Assembly: GCF_011045195.1 (NCBI RefSeq)
Contig: NZ_CP049199.1
Coordinates: forward strand, 124,001 to 188,000
Source of the DNA: Caulobacter soli
Lineage (GTDB): Bacteria; Pseudomonadota; Alphaproteobacteria; Caulobacterales; Caulobacteraceae
DNA length: 64,000 nt
Reading direction: 5' to 3'
Shown here: in pieces, positions 35,132-46,220 of the stretch
How positions within the stretch are numbered: position 1 is the first letter of the stretch
Layout: the number at the start of each line of letters is the position of its first letter
Notes under the pieces: model-generated
The model's input: only the letters and a program-made list of their open reading frames with translations
Database searches by the model: none
What the model was told of the DNA's origin: nothing
Translations under genes and position numbers: made by a program

Positions 35132-37981
35132 TTACTTGGCCTTCTTGAGGGTCTGGCTGTCGAGATCCAGCTGGTCGATCGGAATCTGCACCGCGCCGGG
35201 CAGGGCCGTCTTGACGGTTTCGCCCATGGTCTTGGCGTCGCCGACCACGATGACGCTGGTCTGGGCGGGGTCGAGCACGGCCTTGGAGAAGGCCTGGACG
35301 TCGGCGGGGCTGACCGCCTCGACCTTGCCGGTATAGGCCTGGATCTCGTTCAGCGGGATCCCGTAGACCGCCAGGTTGCCCAGGATGTCGGCCAGGCCGC
35401 CCGAGGTGCCCAGGTCGCGGCCGAAGTCGCCGACCAGCACCGACTTGCGCGCCGCCAGCTCGGCGGTCGAGGTCGGCTCGGCGGCCAGGCGGGTCAGTTC
35501 GTCCTTGATCAGGCCCACCACCTGGGCGGCGGACTCGTTCTTGGTCTGGACGGTAGCCGAGAAGCCGCCGATCGCCGCGCGGGGCGACAGGCTGGAGCCG
35601 GCCCCGTACGACAGGCCGCGCTTGATGCGGATCTCCTGGTTCAGGCGCGAGGAATAGCCGCCACCCAGCACGCCGTTGGCCACCAGGCCGGCATAGTAGC
35701 GCGGGTCGGCCCGCAGGATCGCCGGCTTGGTCACCACCACGGCCGCCTGGCCGGTGCCCGGCAGGTCGACGATGATGCTCTTGGCCGCGTAGCCGCTCGG
35801 ACCCTTGACCGGGGCCGGCGGCGGGCCGGCCGGCTTGGCCCAGCCGCCGAACGCCTTTTCCGCGAGGGCGAAGCCCTGCTCGGGGGTCAGGTCGCCGGTC
35901 AGCACCAGGATGGCGTTGTCGGGACGCCAGTTGGCGGCGTGGGTCTTGACCAGGGCGTCGCGCTGGATCTTCGGCAGCGAGCCCGGGGTGCCGTCGGCCA
36001 CGTGGCCGTAGCCCGAGCCGGCGTAGATCACGGTCGGCACGACGAAGCCCGCCACCGCGCCGGGGCGCTGAAAGCTGACCGACAGGCCGTCCAGGGTCTC
36101 GGCCTTCACCCGCTCCAGCTCGTCGGCCTTGAAGGTCGGGTTCTGGGCGACGTCGGCCATGATCGCCAGGCCTTGCGGGGCCTTGTCGGCGATGACGCTG
36201 AGGGTCAGGGACGAGGCTTCCCAGCCCGAGCCGGCCTCCAGATTGGCGCCCAGGGCCTCGGTGGCGGCGGCGACCTGGGTGGCGGTGCGGGTCTTGGTGC
36301 CCTCGGTCAGCAGTTCGGCGGTCAAGCTGGAGACGCCGGCCAGGCCGGCCGGATCGGCGCCCGAGCCGCCCTTGACGGTCAGGTCGGCGGTGATCAGCGG
36401 CAGGTCGCTGGACTTGGCGACGATCACCCGCAGGCCGTTGGCCAGGGTCTTCTCGACCGGCGAGGGCAGGACGGGCGACACCGGCGCGCTCGGGGCGGGC
36501 GGGGCGACGCGCTCGGCCTCCGGGGCCAGGCTGGTGACCGGGCCGCTATAGCTGACCGACGGGACCGTCTTGGGCCCCTCGAACGGGTCCTTGGCGCCGG
36601 CCGGCTTGGCGGATTCCGGCAGGTAGCGGACGGTGACCTTGCGGTCGTCGCCCAGGTACTTGGCGGCCACCCGCTGGACGTCGGCGGCGGTCACCGCCTG
36701 CAGGGCGGCCAGGTCGGTGTTGGCGCGCTCGGCGTCGCCCTCGGTGCGCAGGGCGTAGCCGATCGCGAAGGCGCGGCCGTCGATGGTTTCGCGGCCGCGT
36801 ACGGCGTCAGCCAGCAGGCCGGCCTTGGCCTCGGCCAGTTCGGCGGCGGTCGGTGGGGTCGCGCGCAGCTTGGCGACCTGAGCCGAGAGCGACGCTTCGC
36901 CCTGCTCGACCGTCTTGCCGCCGGCCATGATGGCCCCGACGTAGAACAGGCCCGGCTGGGCGTTGTTCGGCGCCGAGGAGAAGATCGATTGGGCGATCTT
37001 CTGGTCATAGACCAGGCTGTCATAGAGGCGCGACGACTTGCCGGCCGACAGGATGGCGTCCAGCACCGCCAGGGCCGGAACGTCCGGATCGGCGGCGGCC
37101 GGAGCCAGCCAGGTCATGGCCACGGCCGGCAGCGGCACGTTGGGACCATAGGTGGTGACGACCTTGGCGCCGGTGCGGGCCGGTTCGACCACGGTCACCT
37201 GCTTGATCGGCGCGGCGGGGGCCTTCAGCGGGGCGAAATACTGGTCGATCCAGGCGTTGAGCTGGGCCTCGTCGAAATTGCCGACCACGATCAGGGCGGC
37301 GTTGTCGGGGCGGTAGTATTCCTGGTGGAAGGCCCGCACGTCGTCGACCGTGGCGGCGTCCAGCTCCTCGATCGAGCCGATGCCCGGGCGCTTGTAGGGG
37401 TGGTCGGCGAACGAGGCCTTGGTGATGTTCAGGGCGAAGAACCGGCCGTAGGGATTGGCCAGCACCCGCTGGCGCAGCTCTTCCTTGACCACGTCGCGCT
37501 CGGACTTGAACACCGCGTCGTCGATGACCAGCGAGCCCAGCCGCTCGCTCTCGGCCCACAGCAGGCGCTGCAGGTGGTTGGCCGGCACCACCTCGTAATA
37601 GTTGGTGAAGTCGTCGTAGGTGGAGGCGTTGTTGAAGCCGCCGACGTCCTCGGTCAGCCGGTCGAAGAACTCGTTGGGCATGTTGCGCGTCGACTTGAAC
37701 ATCAGGTGTTCGAACAGGTGCGCGAACCCGGAGCGACCCTCGGGGTCGTCCTTGCTGCCGACGCCGTACCAGACCTGCACCGTCACGTTGGGCGTGGTCG
37801 CGTCGCGCGAGGTGTAGACCTTCAGGCCGTTGGGGAGGGTTCGTTCCTTGTAGACGATCGGCGGCACCGTCACGCCCGCCGCCACGGGGGCCGGCTTGGT
37901 CTGGGCCTGGGCCAAGGGCGAGAGGGCGGTGGTCGAAAGGGCCAGCGCGACGAGGGCGGCCTTGGCGGCGGGACGGATCAT
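35132..37981 (-). CDS. Periplasmic M16 family zinc metallopeptidase (two M16 modules)
   Basis: A 949-residue pitrilysin-type peptidase with signal peptide (residues 1-27, ALVALALSTTALSPLAQAQ). The N-terminal half has the inverted zinc motif HLFEH (His88, Glu91, His92) and a distal Glu in the VKEELRQRV region. The C-terminal half lacks the HxxEH motif and acts as the partner half of the clamshell. Such fused M16 proteins degrade small peptides in the periplasm. First gene of the operon with LOG and amine oxidase genes. Confidence 0.92.
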   Translation of the reverse strand: MIRPAAKAALVALALSTTALSPLAQAQTKPAPVAAGVTVPPIVYKERTLPNGLKVYTSRDATTPNVTVQVWYGVGSKDDPEGRSGFAHLFEHLMFKSTRNMPNEFFDRLTEDVGGFNNASTYDDFTNYYEVVPANHLQRLLWAESERLGSLVIDDAVFKSERDVVKEELRQRVLANPYGRFFALNITKASFADHPYKRPGIGSIEELDAATVDDVRAFHQEYYRPDNAALIVVGNFDEAQLNAWIDQYFAPLKAPAAPIKQVTVVEPARTGAKVVTTYGPNVPLPAVAMTWLAPAAADPDVPALAVLDAILSAGKSSRLYDSLVYDQKIAQSIFSSAPNNAQPGLFYVGAIMAGGKTVEQGEASLSAQVAKLRATPPTAAELAEAKAGLLADAVRGRETIDGRAFAIGYALRTEGDAERANTDLAALQAVTAADVQRVAAKYLGDDRKVTVRYLPESAKPAGAKDPFEGPKTVPSVSYSGPVTSLAPEAERVAPPAPSAPVSPVLPSPVEKTLANGLRVIVAKSSDLPLITADLTVKGGSGADPAGLAGVSSLTAELLTEGTKTRTATQVAAATEALGANLEAGSGWEASSLTLSVIADKAPQGLAIMADVAQNPTFKADELERVKAETLDGLSVSFQRPGAVAGFVVPTVIYAGSGYGHVADGTPGSLPKIQRDALVKTHAANWRPDNAILVLTGDLTPEQGFALAEKAFGGWAKPAGPPPAPVKGPSGYAAKSIIVDLPGTGQAAVVVTKPAILRADPRYYAGLVANGVLGGGYSSRLNQEIRIKRGLSYGAGSSLSPRAAIGGFSATVQTKNESAAQVVGLIKDELTRLAAEPTSTAELAARKSVLVGDFGRDLGTSGGLADILGNLAVYGIPLNEIQAYTGKVEAVSPADVQAFSKAVLDPAQTSVIVVGDAKTMGETVKTALPGAVQIPIDQLDLDSQTLKKAK

Positions 37982-38053
37982 GAGGACGGCGCTCCGGAAA
38001 CTTCAGGGCGCGACCCTATCATCCGGGTTCGGGGCGCCAAGCTTACCGTCTTG

Positions 38054-39727
38054 TCATGAAAGCCGGCCGGCATAACCGAAGATCAGGCCCAGCCAGGGAT
38101 GAGCGACCAGGACGCGGAAACGGTAGGCGCCGTCGCCATGCTTGCCTGATGGGCTGAAGGTGCGGGCGCGGATGCGTGGCGCCCAGGCGCGGGGCAGGGG
38201 GATCGGACCCAGCCGCCAGCCTTCGAAGGTCCAAGAGAAGCCGCCGGGATAGGGCGCGACGCCGAAGCGGAAGGTCACGGCGCCGGCGGCGGTTTCCTCG
38301 AAGGTCCAGGGATCGTCGCGGGCCGGAGCGATCGTCGAGGCGAAGGTGCGCTCGCCGAACCGGCGGACCCAGCGCTCGCCGTTCGCCATCGGCGTGATGG
38401 TCACCGTGGTGACGTGGCGGCCGGCGGGCGGCAGGCCCTGCAGGCGGCGGACCAGGGCGGGCAGGCCGGGCGCGCCGCGACCTCGGGCCTGTCCGGTCAG
38501 GGTGAAGGGGGCGAGGCCGGCATGGGCGTGGCGGACCACCTCGGGCTGAGCGGTCCAGGCCTCGCCCAGCAGGCGCGGGAACAGGCCGGGCGTGTCGGGT
38601 CGCTGGCTTTCCAGTCGGGTGCGGATTGGCAGGTCGCGCAGTTCGTGCAGCATGGCGTCCAGATCGACCAGGCCGACACAGGGCGTGGCGCGCGGTTCGC
38701 CGTCCAGCCCGCCGTCGAGCAGGGCGCGCAGCGTGGCAGCCGCCGGGGCGGCCGGGGTGTGGGGACCCGATCCCGCCTCGGCCCACAGGCCCCAGCGGGC
38801 CAGGCGTCGCGCGCCGTCGGCGTCCAGCCCTTCGGCGTTGACCACCATGCCGCCGCGATCCGAGCCCAGGCCCGCGACCCAACCCGCCGCCTCGCCCAGC
38901 AGCACGGCCAGGGGCTCCAGGCTGGAGATCAGTCGTGCGCGCCGCAGCAGGCTCAGCGCCCACAGGCCCAGGTGCAGGATCGGCAGCTCCAGTCCGGCTC
39001 GGAAGATCGCGTCGCGGCGAACGTGGAAACGGGCGGGCAGCAGGTCCAGGTCCGGCGTCTCGGCCAGGCTGGTCCAGCGACAGCCGAGGCCCGGAAAGGC
39101 CGTAAGGCGGGGATCGCTCCAACCGGCGCGGGTCGTCCAACGGCCCTGGGCGAACACCCGGAGCGGCGCGCCGGCCCAGGCCAGGATGGCGCGGATCACC
39201 GACAGGCCGCGTGGCGCGCGGGCGCCGGGCGAGATCGCCGCCTCGATACGGTCGATCCGGGTCCAGCCGGCCGTCATCGCATCGAGGGCGGCGTGGCTGA
39301 GGGCCGGGGTCGAGCTGGCGCCGGTGATCGCCCAGCGTTTGGCCGCGCGCGCCTCGGCGTCGAGGGCTGTCTCGAAGCCGGCCACGAAGTCGCGGGCGTC
39401 GGCCAGGTCCAGATAGTGGGCGCGGACCGCCAGCACGGCGCGGGGGAAGGCGTGGTCCTGCCCCTGGAACGGTCCGGCAGCGTCGACCACCGCCCAGGCG
39501 CCCAGGGCGGCCAGACCCTTGGGGTCCAGGCGATCCAGGCGCGCGACCTCGATCCCGGCGGCGGGCCTGGTCTTGGCCAGGTCGGCGGCCAGGGCTTCCA
39601 ACTTGGCGAGGTCGCGGGCGGCCAGCACCAGCACGACATCGGGCCAGCGGGCGATCATCGCCGCCAGCCTCCGGCCGAAGACGCCGCTGGCTCCGACCAG
39701 GACGATGCGTTTGCGGCCGTCGTTCAT
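38054..39727 (-). CDS. Saccharopine dehydrogenase-like NAD-binding and DUF4166 fusion protein
   Basis: A 557-residue protein. The N-terminal half is a Rossmann domain of the saccharopine dehydrogenase-like type (IVLVGASGVFGRRLAAMIA, VVDAAGPFQGQ, and GASSTPALSHAALD). The C-terminal 170 residues, from about 385, match DUF4166 (GLFPRLLGEAWTAQP, MANGERWVRRFGERTF, FRFGVAPYPGGFSW). It is last in a three-gene minus-strand operon and its start overlaps the DCC gene stop by ATGA. Substrate unknown; a lipid or ketone reduction role is a guess. Confidence 0.75.
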   Translation of the reverse strand: MNDGRKRIVLVGASGVFGRRLAAMIARWPDVVLVLAARDLAKLEALAADLAKTRPAAGIEVARLDRLDPKGLAALGAWAVVDAAGPFQGQDHAFPRAVLAVRAHYLDLADARDFVAGFETALDAEARAAKRWAITGASSTPALSHAALDAMTAGWTRIDRIEAAISPGARAPRGLSVIRAILAWAGAPLRVFAQGRWTTRAGWSDPRLTAFPGLGCRWTSLAETPDLDLLPARFHVRRDAIFRAGLELPILHLGLWALSLLRRARLISSLEPLAVLLGEAAGWVAGLGSDRGGMVVNAEGLDADGARRLARWGLWAEAGSGPHTPAAPAAATLRALLDGGLDGEPRATPCVGLVDLDAMLHELRDLPIRTRLESQRPDTPGLFPRLLGEAWTAQPEVVRHAHAGLAPFTLTGQARGRGAPGLPALVRRLQGLPPAGRHVTTVTITPMANGERWVRRFGERTFASTIAPARDDPWTFEETAAGAVTFRFGVAPYPGGFSWTFEGWRLGPIPLPRAWAPRIRARTFSPSGKHGDGAYRFRVLVAHPWLGLIFGYAGRLS

Positions 39728-40134
39728 GCCGCCGGTGGTTCCAGGATGAAGCGGGCGCGCTGCTCGGGCGTGGGCAGCATGCAGGTCGAGCGCTTGCCCA
39801 TCAGCCGGTAGCGGTTGGCGGCCAGCCAGTCATAGCCGCCATCCAGCCAGGATCGCGGCAGGACGCCGATTACCGCCAGCAACGACCATGGCGCGCCCAG
39901 CCGCCGCAGCAGGGCCAGGATCGCCGCGCTCTTCTCCAGGGCCCGGCCGCCGTCGAGGAACAGGAAGCTGGTCGGCTGGTCCGGATCGATCCCGTGCGCC
40001 AGGGCCAGTTGGCGCCCGTAGGCCGACTGGATCGGGGTGAAACGGATCAGGCCCTTGCGGTCGAGGGCCAGCACCGTCCGGACCGAGCCCGAACACAGGT
40101 TGCAGACGCCGTCGAACAGCATGAGCCCGTTCAT
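39724..40134 (-). CDS. DCC-family thiol-disulfide oxidoreductase-like protein (YuxK type)
   Basis: A 136-residue protein with the family signature LMLFDGVCNLCSGSV (Cys11, Cys14), then FTPIQSAYGRQLA and FLDGGRALEKSAAILALLRRLG. The family is predicted to have a thioredoxin-like fold with a DxxCxxC active site. Overlaps by ATGA both the gene before it (SRPBCC) and the gene after it (saccharopine dehydrogenase-like), so the three are tightly coupled in translation. Real substrate unknown. Confidence 0.85.
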   Translation of the reverse strand: MNGLMLFDGVCNLCSGSVRTVLALDRKGLIRFTPIQSAYGRQLALAHGIDPDQPTSFLFLDGGRALEKSAAILALLRRLGAPWSLLAVIGVLPRSWLDGGYDWLAANRYRLMGKRSTCMLPTPEQRARFILEPPAA

Positions 40135-40721
40135 CGCGCCGCCGCCACGCTTTCGCGGCGCAGGGCCCGCAGGGCGGCCGGCACGTCGCGGCGCATGGCC
40201 AGAGCCGCCAGGCCGCTGGGCATGCCGAACGGCGCGCTCGCCCGATTCTCGTAGGTGACCCGCGTGGTCCTGCCGCCGTCGATCGGTTCGAGCAGCCACT
40301 GGCCCTCGCAGTCCTTGATGTCGCCGCCCTCGCAGCGGAAGGCGATGCGGCGATAGGGCTCGAGCGTCAGGCGCGAGGTCGAGTGCAGCGCCGGCAGCAG
40401 GAAGCTCCACTTGACCACATGCTCGCGCACTTCACCGCGGCCGGAGGCGTCGCGCGACAGCACGGTGCAGCGCTTGACGCTGGGGGTCATGCGCGCGGCC
40501 CGCTCGCAGTCGAGGATGGTGGCCCACACCGCCTGGGGCGGGGCGGCGATGTCGATCATCGCCCGCACCGCGCCGCCGCGACCGCTGGGGTCGGCATGGG
40601 CTTCCAGGGCGATGTCGCCGCTCTCGATCTTGCGCAGCCAGTCGGGATTGACCGCCTGGCCCCAAGCGGAGGCGGGGCCGATCAGCATCACCAACGCAAC
40701 GACTAGGGCTCGGCCTCGCAT
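40131..40721 (-). CDS. Secreted SRPBCC/START-like domain protein
   Basis: A 196-residue protein with a signal peptide (MRGRALVVALVMLIGPASAWG, about 1-21). The mature part shows the polyketide cyclase/START-like pattern IDIAAPPQAVWATILDCERAARMTPSVKRC and the closing GGRTTRVTYENRASAPFGMP. This fold binds hydrophobic ligands such as lipids or quinones. The ATG at 40721 is selected because it opens the signal peptide; the longer frame to 40802 reads into the acs 3' region. It heads the SRPBCC-DCC-DUF4166 operon. Confidence 0.75.
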   Translation of the reverse strand: MRGRALVVALVMLIGPASAWGQAVNPDWLRKIESGDIALEAHADPSGRGGAVRAMIDIAAPPQAVWATILDCERAARMTPSVKRCTVLSRDASGRGEVREHVVKWSFLLPALHSTSRLTLEPYRRIAFRCEGGDIKDCEGQWLLEPIDGGRTTRVTYENRASAPFGMPSGLAALAMRRDVPAALRALRRESVAAAR

Positions 40722-40774
40722 GGGGTGAAGGCTAGAGCTTTCCGGGGTTGGATTGAACCCGCTTATTCCGGAAG

Positions 40775-40800
40775 GGGGACAGGCGCCCGCGCCCGTCCCC
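40775..40800 (-). terminator. Hairpin after acs
   Basis: GGGGAC-a-GGCG and CGCC-c-GTCCCC form a strong stem with one mismatch, 12 bp downstream of the acs stop codon on the minus strand. Only a short CTTCC follows, so it is a modest terminator candidate. It separates acs from the SRPBCC operon. Confidence 0.5.
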
Positions 40801-40812
40801 ATCGGTTGAGCC

Positions 40813-42768
<1,956 letters not shown>

Positions 42769-42840
42769 GATCTTGTTGCGGCGGAGTTATGCGCGGCGGG
42801 ACGCGTCGCGCAAGAAGACCACTGCGGTTTCTTCGCGCGT

Positions 42841-43641
42841 TCAGGGCGCGGTGTAGTCACTGCAATCGGGCAAGGGGCTGTCGGGCGCGTAGGCGTCCGA
42901 CGCCGGGTCGAGGGCGAAGACGCGCCGATAGCTGCAGGCGGGGTCGCGGGCCGCGACCAGATCACTCGGTTTCAGCCGGCCCCGCGCCGTCGAATCTCCG
43001 TTCCGAGACGCGCCGGCGGGAAAGGCGGTCGCCTGGGTCTCGAACCGAAAGCGCGGCGGACCCGAGGCGGTGGTCGGATCCAGGATCAGGTCGCCGCCGA
43101 AGCTGTACTCGTCGTGACACGCCCCGCGCCGCGCCTTCATGTCCCGTTCGTCGAAACAGGCGCGGATCATTAGCGAGCCCGAGATCGGCGCGGTCAGGAC
43201 CGGCTTGGCCTCTTCGCCCACCGCCCGGACCAGCGTGAGCGCCGTGGCGCCGCCGCCACCGCCGGAATAGCTGGTGCTGACATGGCGCTCGACCCCGACC
43301 AGCACGCCCGGCTCGGCGCCGGCGACGCGGACGATAGACGGCCACAGCGCGATCTCGTCATCGTTGTCGTCGCCCAGCTCCAGCATCGCGACGGGCTGAT
43401 GGCCGGGCGGCATGCCCGCGAAGACGTACAGCGTCGAGGTGTTCTGATCGACGTCGCGGCTGATCTGCGCGCACCAGGCGCGATCGGCGGTGCAATGGAG
43501 CGGCGGCGCGCCCTCGACGCCGTTCGGCGGCAGGGCGGCGAAGGCCTCGAGCCGGTTGCCGGCCAGGTCACGAGTCGGACCCTGGGCTGGCGGCGCGGCC
43601 GTCGAGGCGGCGAGGACCAGGGCGAGCACGATCGGTGTCAT
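42841..43641 (-). CDS. Secreted hypothetical protein
   Basis: A 266-residue protein with a short signal peptide (MTPIVLALVLAASTAAPPAQG). It has several cysteines (HCTADRAWCAQ, RACFDERD, GACHDEY, ACSYRRV, PDCSDY) that could form disulfides in the periplasm, and a glycine-rich stretch SYSGGGGGATALT. Composition and codon use match neighbours. No family recognised. Confidence 0.65.
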   Translation of the reverse strand: MTPIVLALVLAASTAAPPAQGPTRDLAGNRLEAFAALPPNGVEGAPPLHCTADRAWCAQISRDVDQNTSTLYVFAGMPPGHQPVAMLELGDDNDDEIALWPSIVRVAGAEPGVLVGVERHVSTSYSGGGGGATALTLVRAVGEEAKPVLTAPISGSLMIRACFDERDMKARRGACHDEYSFGGDLILDPTTASGPPRFRFETQATAFPAGASRNGDSTARGRLKPSDLVAARDPACSYRRVFALDPASDAYAPDSPLPDCSDYTAP

Positions 43642-43711
43642 CAGGGCCTCGGCTTGGGACGGCGTACGCCTCGCCTAGCGGGTTTGGCGCGCGCCGTCCA
43701 AGGCTTGCGGA

Positions 43712-44344
43712 TCAGGCGGGCTGCTTGACCACCCGCAGATAGGGCTTCTGCTCGTCCCAGCCGTTCGGGAAGAGTGCCTTGGCCGCCTCGTTGGTCACCG
43801 ACGGCACGATGATCACGTCGCCGCCCTGGGTCCAGTTGGCGGGGGTGGCCACCTTGTGGCCGTCGGTCAGCTGCAGGCTGTCGATCACCCGCAGGATCTC
43901 GTCGAAGTTCCGTCCGGTCGAGGCCGGATAGGTCAGGGTCAGCCGCAGCTTCTTGTTCGGGTCGATGATGAACACCGAGCGCACGGTCAGGGTGTCCGAG
44001 GCGTTGGGATGGATCATGCCGTAGAGGTCGGACACCGAGCGGTCGGTGTCGGCGATCAGGGGGAAATTGAGCTTCTGCCCCTGGGTCTCCTCGATGTCGG
44101 CCGCCCAGCCGCCGTGGTTCTCCAGGCCGTCCACCGACAGGCCGATCACCTTGACGTTCCGCTTGTCGAATTCCGGCTTCAGCCGGGCCACCGCGCCCAG
44201 CTCGGTGGTGCAGACCGGGGTGAAGTCCTTGGGGTGCGAGAACAGCACCACCCACGAACCCTGTGACCAGTCGTGGAAGTGGATCGGACCTTCGGTCGAG
44301 GCCTGGGTGAAGTCCGGAACGATGTCGCCGAGCTGCAGGGTCAT
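43712..44344 (-). CDS. 1-Cys peroxiredoxin (Prx6 type)
   Basis: A 210-residue peroxiredoxin. The peroxidatic Cys45 lies in the active site HPKDFTPVCTTELG, with the conserved Pro, Thr and distal Arg (YPASTGRNFDEILRVIDSLQ). The lack of a clear resolving Cys, the length and the C-terminal domain (GDVIIVPSVTNEAAKALFPNGW) fit the Prx6/1-Cys group. It reduces peroxides at the expense of thiols. Start ATG at 44344; a longer ORF upstream is not like the family. Divergent from the creatininase-family gene. Confidence 0.92.
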   Translation of the reverse strand: MTLQLGDIVPDFTQASTEGPIHFHDWSQGSWVVLFSHPKDFTPVCTTELGAVARLKPEFDKRNVKVIGLSVDGLENHGGWAADIEETQGQKLNFPLIADTDRSVSDLYGMIHPNASDTLTVRSVFIIDPNKKLRLTLTYPASTGRNFDEILRVIDSLQLTDGHKVATPANWTQGGDVIIVPSVTNEAAKALFPNGWDEQKPYLRVVKQPA

Positions 44345-44468
44345 GGAGGGCTTTCCTGTCCGCCAAAATAGGGTCGGCTTCGCTGTTGGATGGGCGTAAA
44401 GCCGTGCCCAAGTTGTAGGCGCGGCGCGTGTAGGCCGCCGCCCAGGATTTCTCGCGGAGTTTCCAGCC

Positions 44469-45218
44469 ATGCTGCTCGCCCTTTCGACCTGGCCCGAGAT
44501 CGAGGCCTATCTGGCGACGTCGAAGACGGTGGTGGTGCCGATCGGCTCCAACGAGCAGCACGGACCCACGGGCCTGCTGGGCACCGACTGGCTATGCCCG
44601 GAGATCATTTCGCACGAGGCGTCCAAGCTGTCGGAAACCGTGCTGGTGGCCCCGACTTTCAATGTCGGCATGGCCCAGCACCACCTGGCCTTTCCGGGCA
44701 CCATCTTCCTGCGGCCTTCGACCTTCATCGCCGCGATCGGCGACTGGGTGCGTTCGCTGGGCGCCCACGGCTTCGAGAAGATCTATTTCCTCAACGGCCA
44801 CGGCGGCAACGTCGCCTCGATCGAGGCGGCCTTCTCGGAGATCTACGCCGAGTACAGCTTCCGCAAGGAGCGCGCGCCGTTCGCCCTGAAGCTGAAGAAC
44901 TGGTGGGACCTGAAGGGCGTGCTGAGTCTCGCCAACCAGCAGTTCCCGACCGGCCACGGCAGCCACGCCACCCCGTCCGAGATCGCGGTGACCCAGTGGG
45001 GCTATCCGGACACCATCAAGGATGTCCCGTATTCGCCGAAGATCGCGCCCACTGGCCCGATCCGCGAGGCCCTGGACTTCCGCGCCCGCTACGCCGATGG
45101 CCGCATGGGCTCGGACCCGGCCCAGGCCACGCCCGAAAAGGGCGGCGCGCTGGTGGCCCAGGCGGCCAGGTCGCTGATCGAGGATCTGGCCGACTTCTCG
45201 GCCGAGAAGCGGATCTAG
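44469..45218 (+). CDS. Creatininase family amidohydrolase
   Basis: A 249-residue metal-dependent hydrolase of the creatininase/MftE/FAPy-deformylase family. Metal ligands are visible in VVPIGSNEQHGPTGLLGTDW (Glu and His near 28-30, Asp near 39) and NGHGGNVASI (His about 111). The substrate varies in this family (creatinine, formylaminopyrimidine, mycofactocin peptides) and cannot be set here. No mycofactocin genes are near. Transcribed towards the methyltransferase. Confidence 0.85.
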   Translation: MLLALSTWPEIEAYLATSKTVVVPIGSNEQHGPTGLLGTDWLCPEIISHEASKLSETVLVAPTFNVGMAQHHLAFPGTIFLRPSTFIAAIGDWVRSLGAHGFEKIYFLNGHGGNVASIEAAFSEIYAEYSFRKERAPFALKLKNWWDLKGVLSLANQQFPTGHGSHATPSEIAVTQWGYPDTIKDVPYSPKIAPTGPIREALDFRARYADGRMGSDPAQATPEKGGALVAQAARSLIEDLADFSAEKRI

Positions 45219-45225
45219 GTCATTA

Positions 45226-45371
45226 CCCCTCTCCCCTTGCGGGAGAGGGTGGCCTCGCGGAGCGAGGTCGGGTGAGGGGTTGAAAGCCGGTTCAGCCGCG
45301 AGCAACGGTCAGGCCTGTGCGACCCCTCATCCGTCGGCTTCGCCGACACCTTCTCCCGCAAGGGGAGAAGG
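45226..45371. repeat. Palindromic intergenic repeat, copy D (convergent gap)
   Basis: Left arm cccctctccccttgcgggag and right arm ccttctcccgcaaggggaga are complementary; inner hairpins include gcctcgcggagcgaggt and gtcggcttcgccgac, the latter shared with copy B. It fills the gap between the convergent creatininase-family and methyltransferase genes. Confidence 0.85.
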
Positions 45372-45375
45372 AATT

Positions 45376-46161
45376 TTACCGCGGGATCTCGGCGATCTTG
45401 GTCAGGGCCACCTGGCGGTACACCGCGGTGATCTCGAAATAGCGGCCGAAGGCGCCGAAGAACTGGTCGACAGCCTGCTTCACGCCGGGGCCGCCGATCT
45501 CGCTGATGTCGTGCCAGTAGTCGTCCAGCACCATCATGCCGCCCACGCTGAGCAGGCTGGCGCAGAAGCACAGGTCGATCAGCACGGCCAGGGCCGTGTG
45601 GCTGCCGTCGACATAGATCAGGTCGAACTGCTCGCCCGCCGCCAGCATCTTGGGCAGCTCGTAGGTCGAAAAGCCCTTGTGCGCCGTCATCGAGCGGAAG
45701 CCGGTCTTGGCCATGTTGCGGCGAAAGCGCGGCTCGACCGCGTGGTATTTCTCTTCCGGGTTCAGGGTCTCGTCGAACCAGGGATCGATCACCGTCACGT
45801 CCAGGCGCCCGGGGATCAGCCAGTCCATGAAGGCCAGGTTGCGGCCCTCATAGGCCCCGATCTCCAAGTAGCGGAACGGCGCCAGCTCGCCGCGCTTGGC
45901 CGAGAACTCGCGCAGCAGCGGGGTGACGAACGGGATGTTGTTCGAAGCCCAGCCCGAGGTGAACTCGTAGCCGACCTTCTCGCTGTGGGCGTTGAAGGCG
46001 TCGACCACCGAAGGATCGCGCTTGGCCAGCATCGTGCGGGCCAGGTTTGGGGCGAAGCGCGGATTGACCTTGGCGAACGAGCGCAGCTTGGCGCCCAGGC
46101 CGCGCGCGTCGTGGGCGTCGGTCAGTTCGGCGTCGAAAGAGGTCGTGGAGCCGTCGGCCAT
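45376..46161 (-). CDS. Class I SAM-dependent methyltransferase
   Basis: A 261-residue protein. The SAM-binding motif I is FRYLEIGAYEGRNLAFM, followed by VTVIDPWFDE and FDLIYVDGSHTALAVLID, fitting the Methyltransf_24 type that often acts on small molecules or sugars. Its C-terminus is GVKQAVDQFFGAFGRYFEI. Substrate unknown. Stop codon sits 5 bp from repeat D. Confidence 0.8.
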   Translation of the reverse strand: MADGSTTSFDAELTDAHDARGLGAKLRSFAKVNPRFAPNLARTMLAKRDPSVVDAFNAHSEKVGYEFTSGWASNNIPFVTPLLREFSAKRGELAPFRYLEIGAYEGRNLAFMDWLIPGRLDVTVIDPWFDETLNPEEKYHAVEPRFRRNMAKTGFRSMTAHKGFSTYELPKMLAAGEQFDLIYVDGSHTALAVLIDLCFCASLLSVGGMMVLDDYWHDISEIGGPGVKQAVDQFFGAFGRYFEITAVYRQVALTKIAEIPR

Positions 46162-46220
46162 GGCGCGGTGTCCCGGTTGTCAGTCGGGGAAAACGATAGC
46201 GCCAAGGGGTTAAGGAACGG

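Noticed and set aside
34013..38059. A 1348-codon open frame on the plus strand opposite the M16, LOG and amine oxidase genes
   Set aside because: It is antisense to clearly coding genes, has a low-complexity Gly/Arg/Gln/Asp composition and matches no family. Long antisense frames are expected in high-GC DNA with a strong third-position bias.
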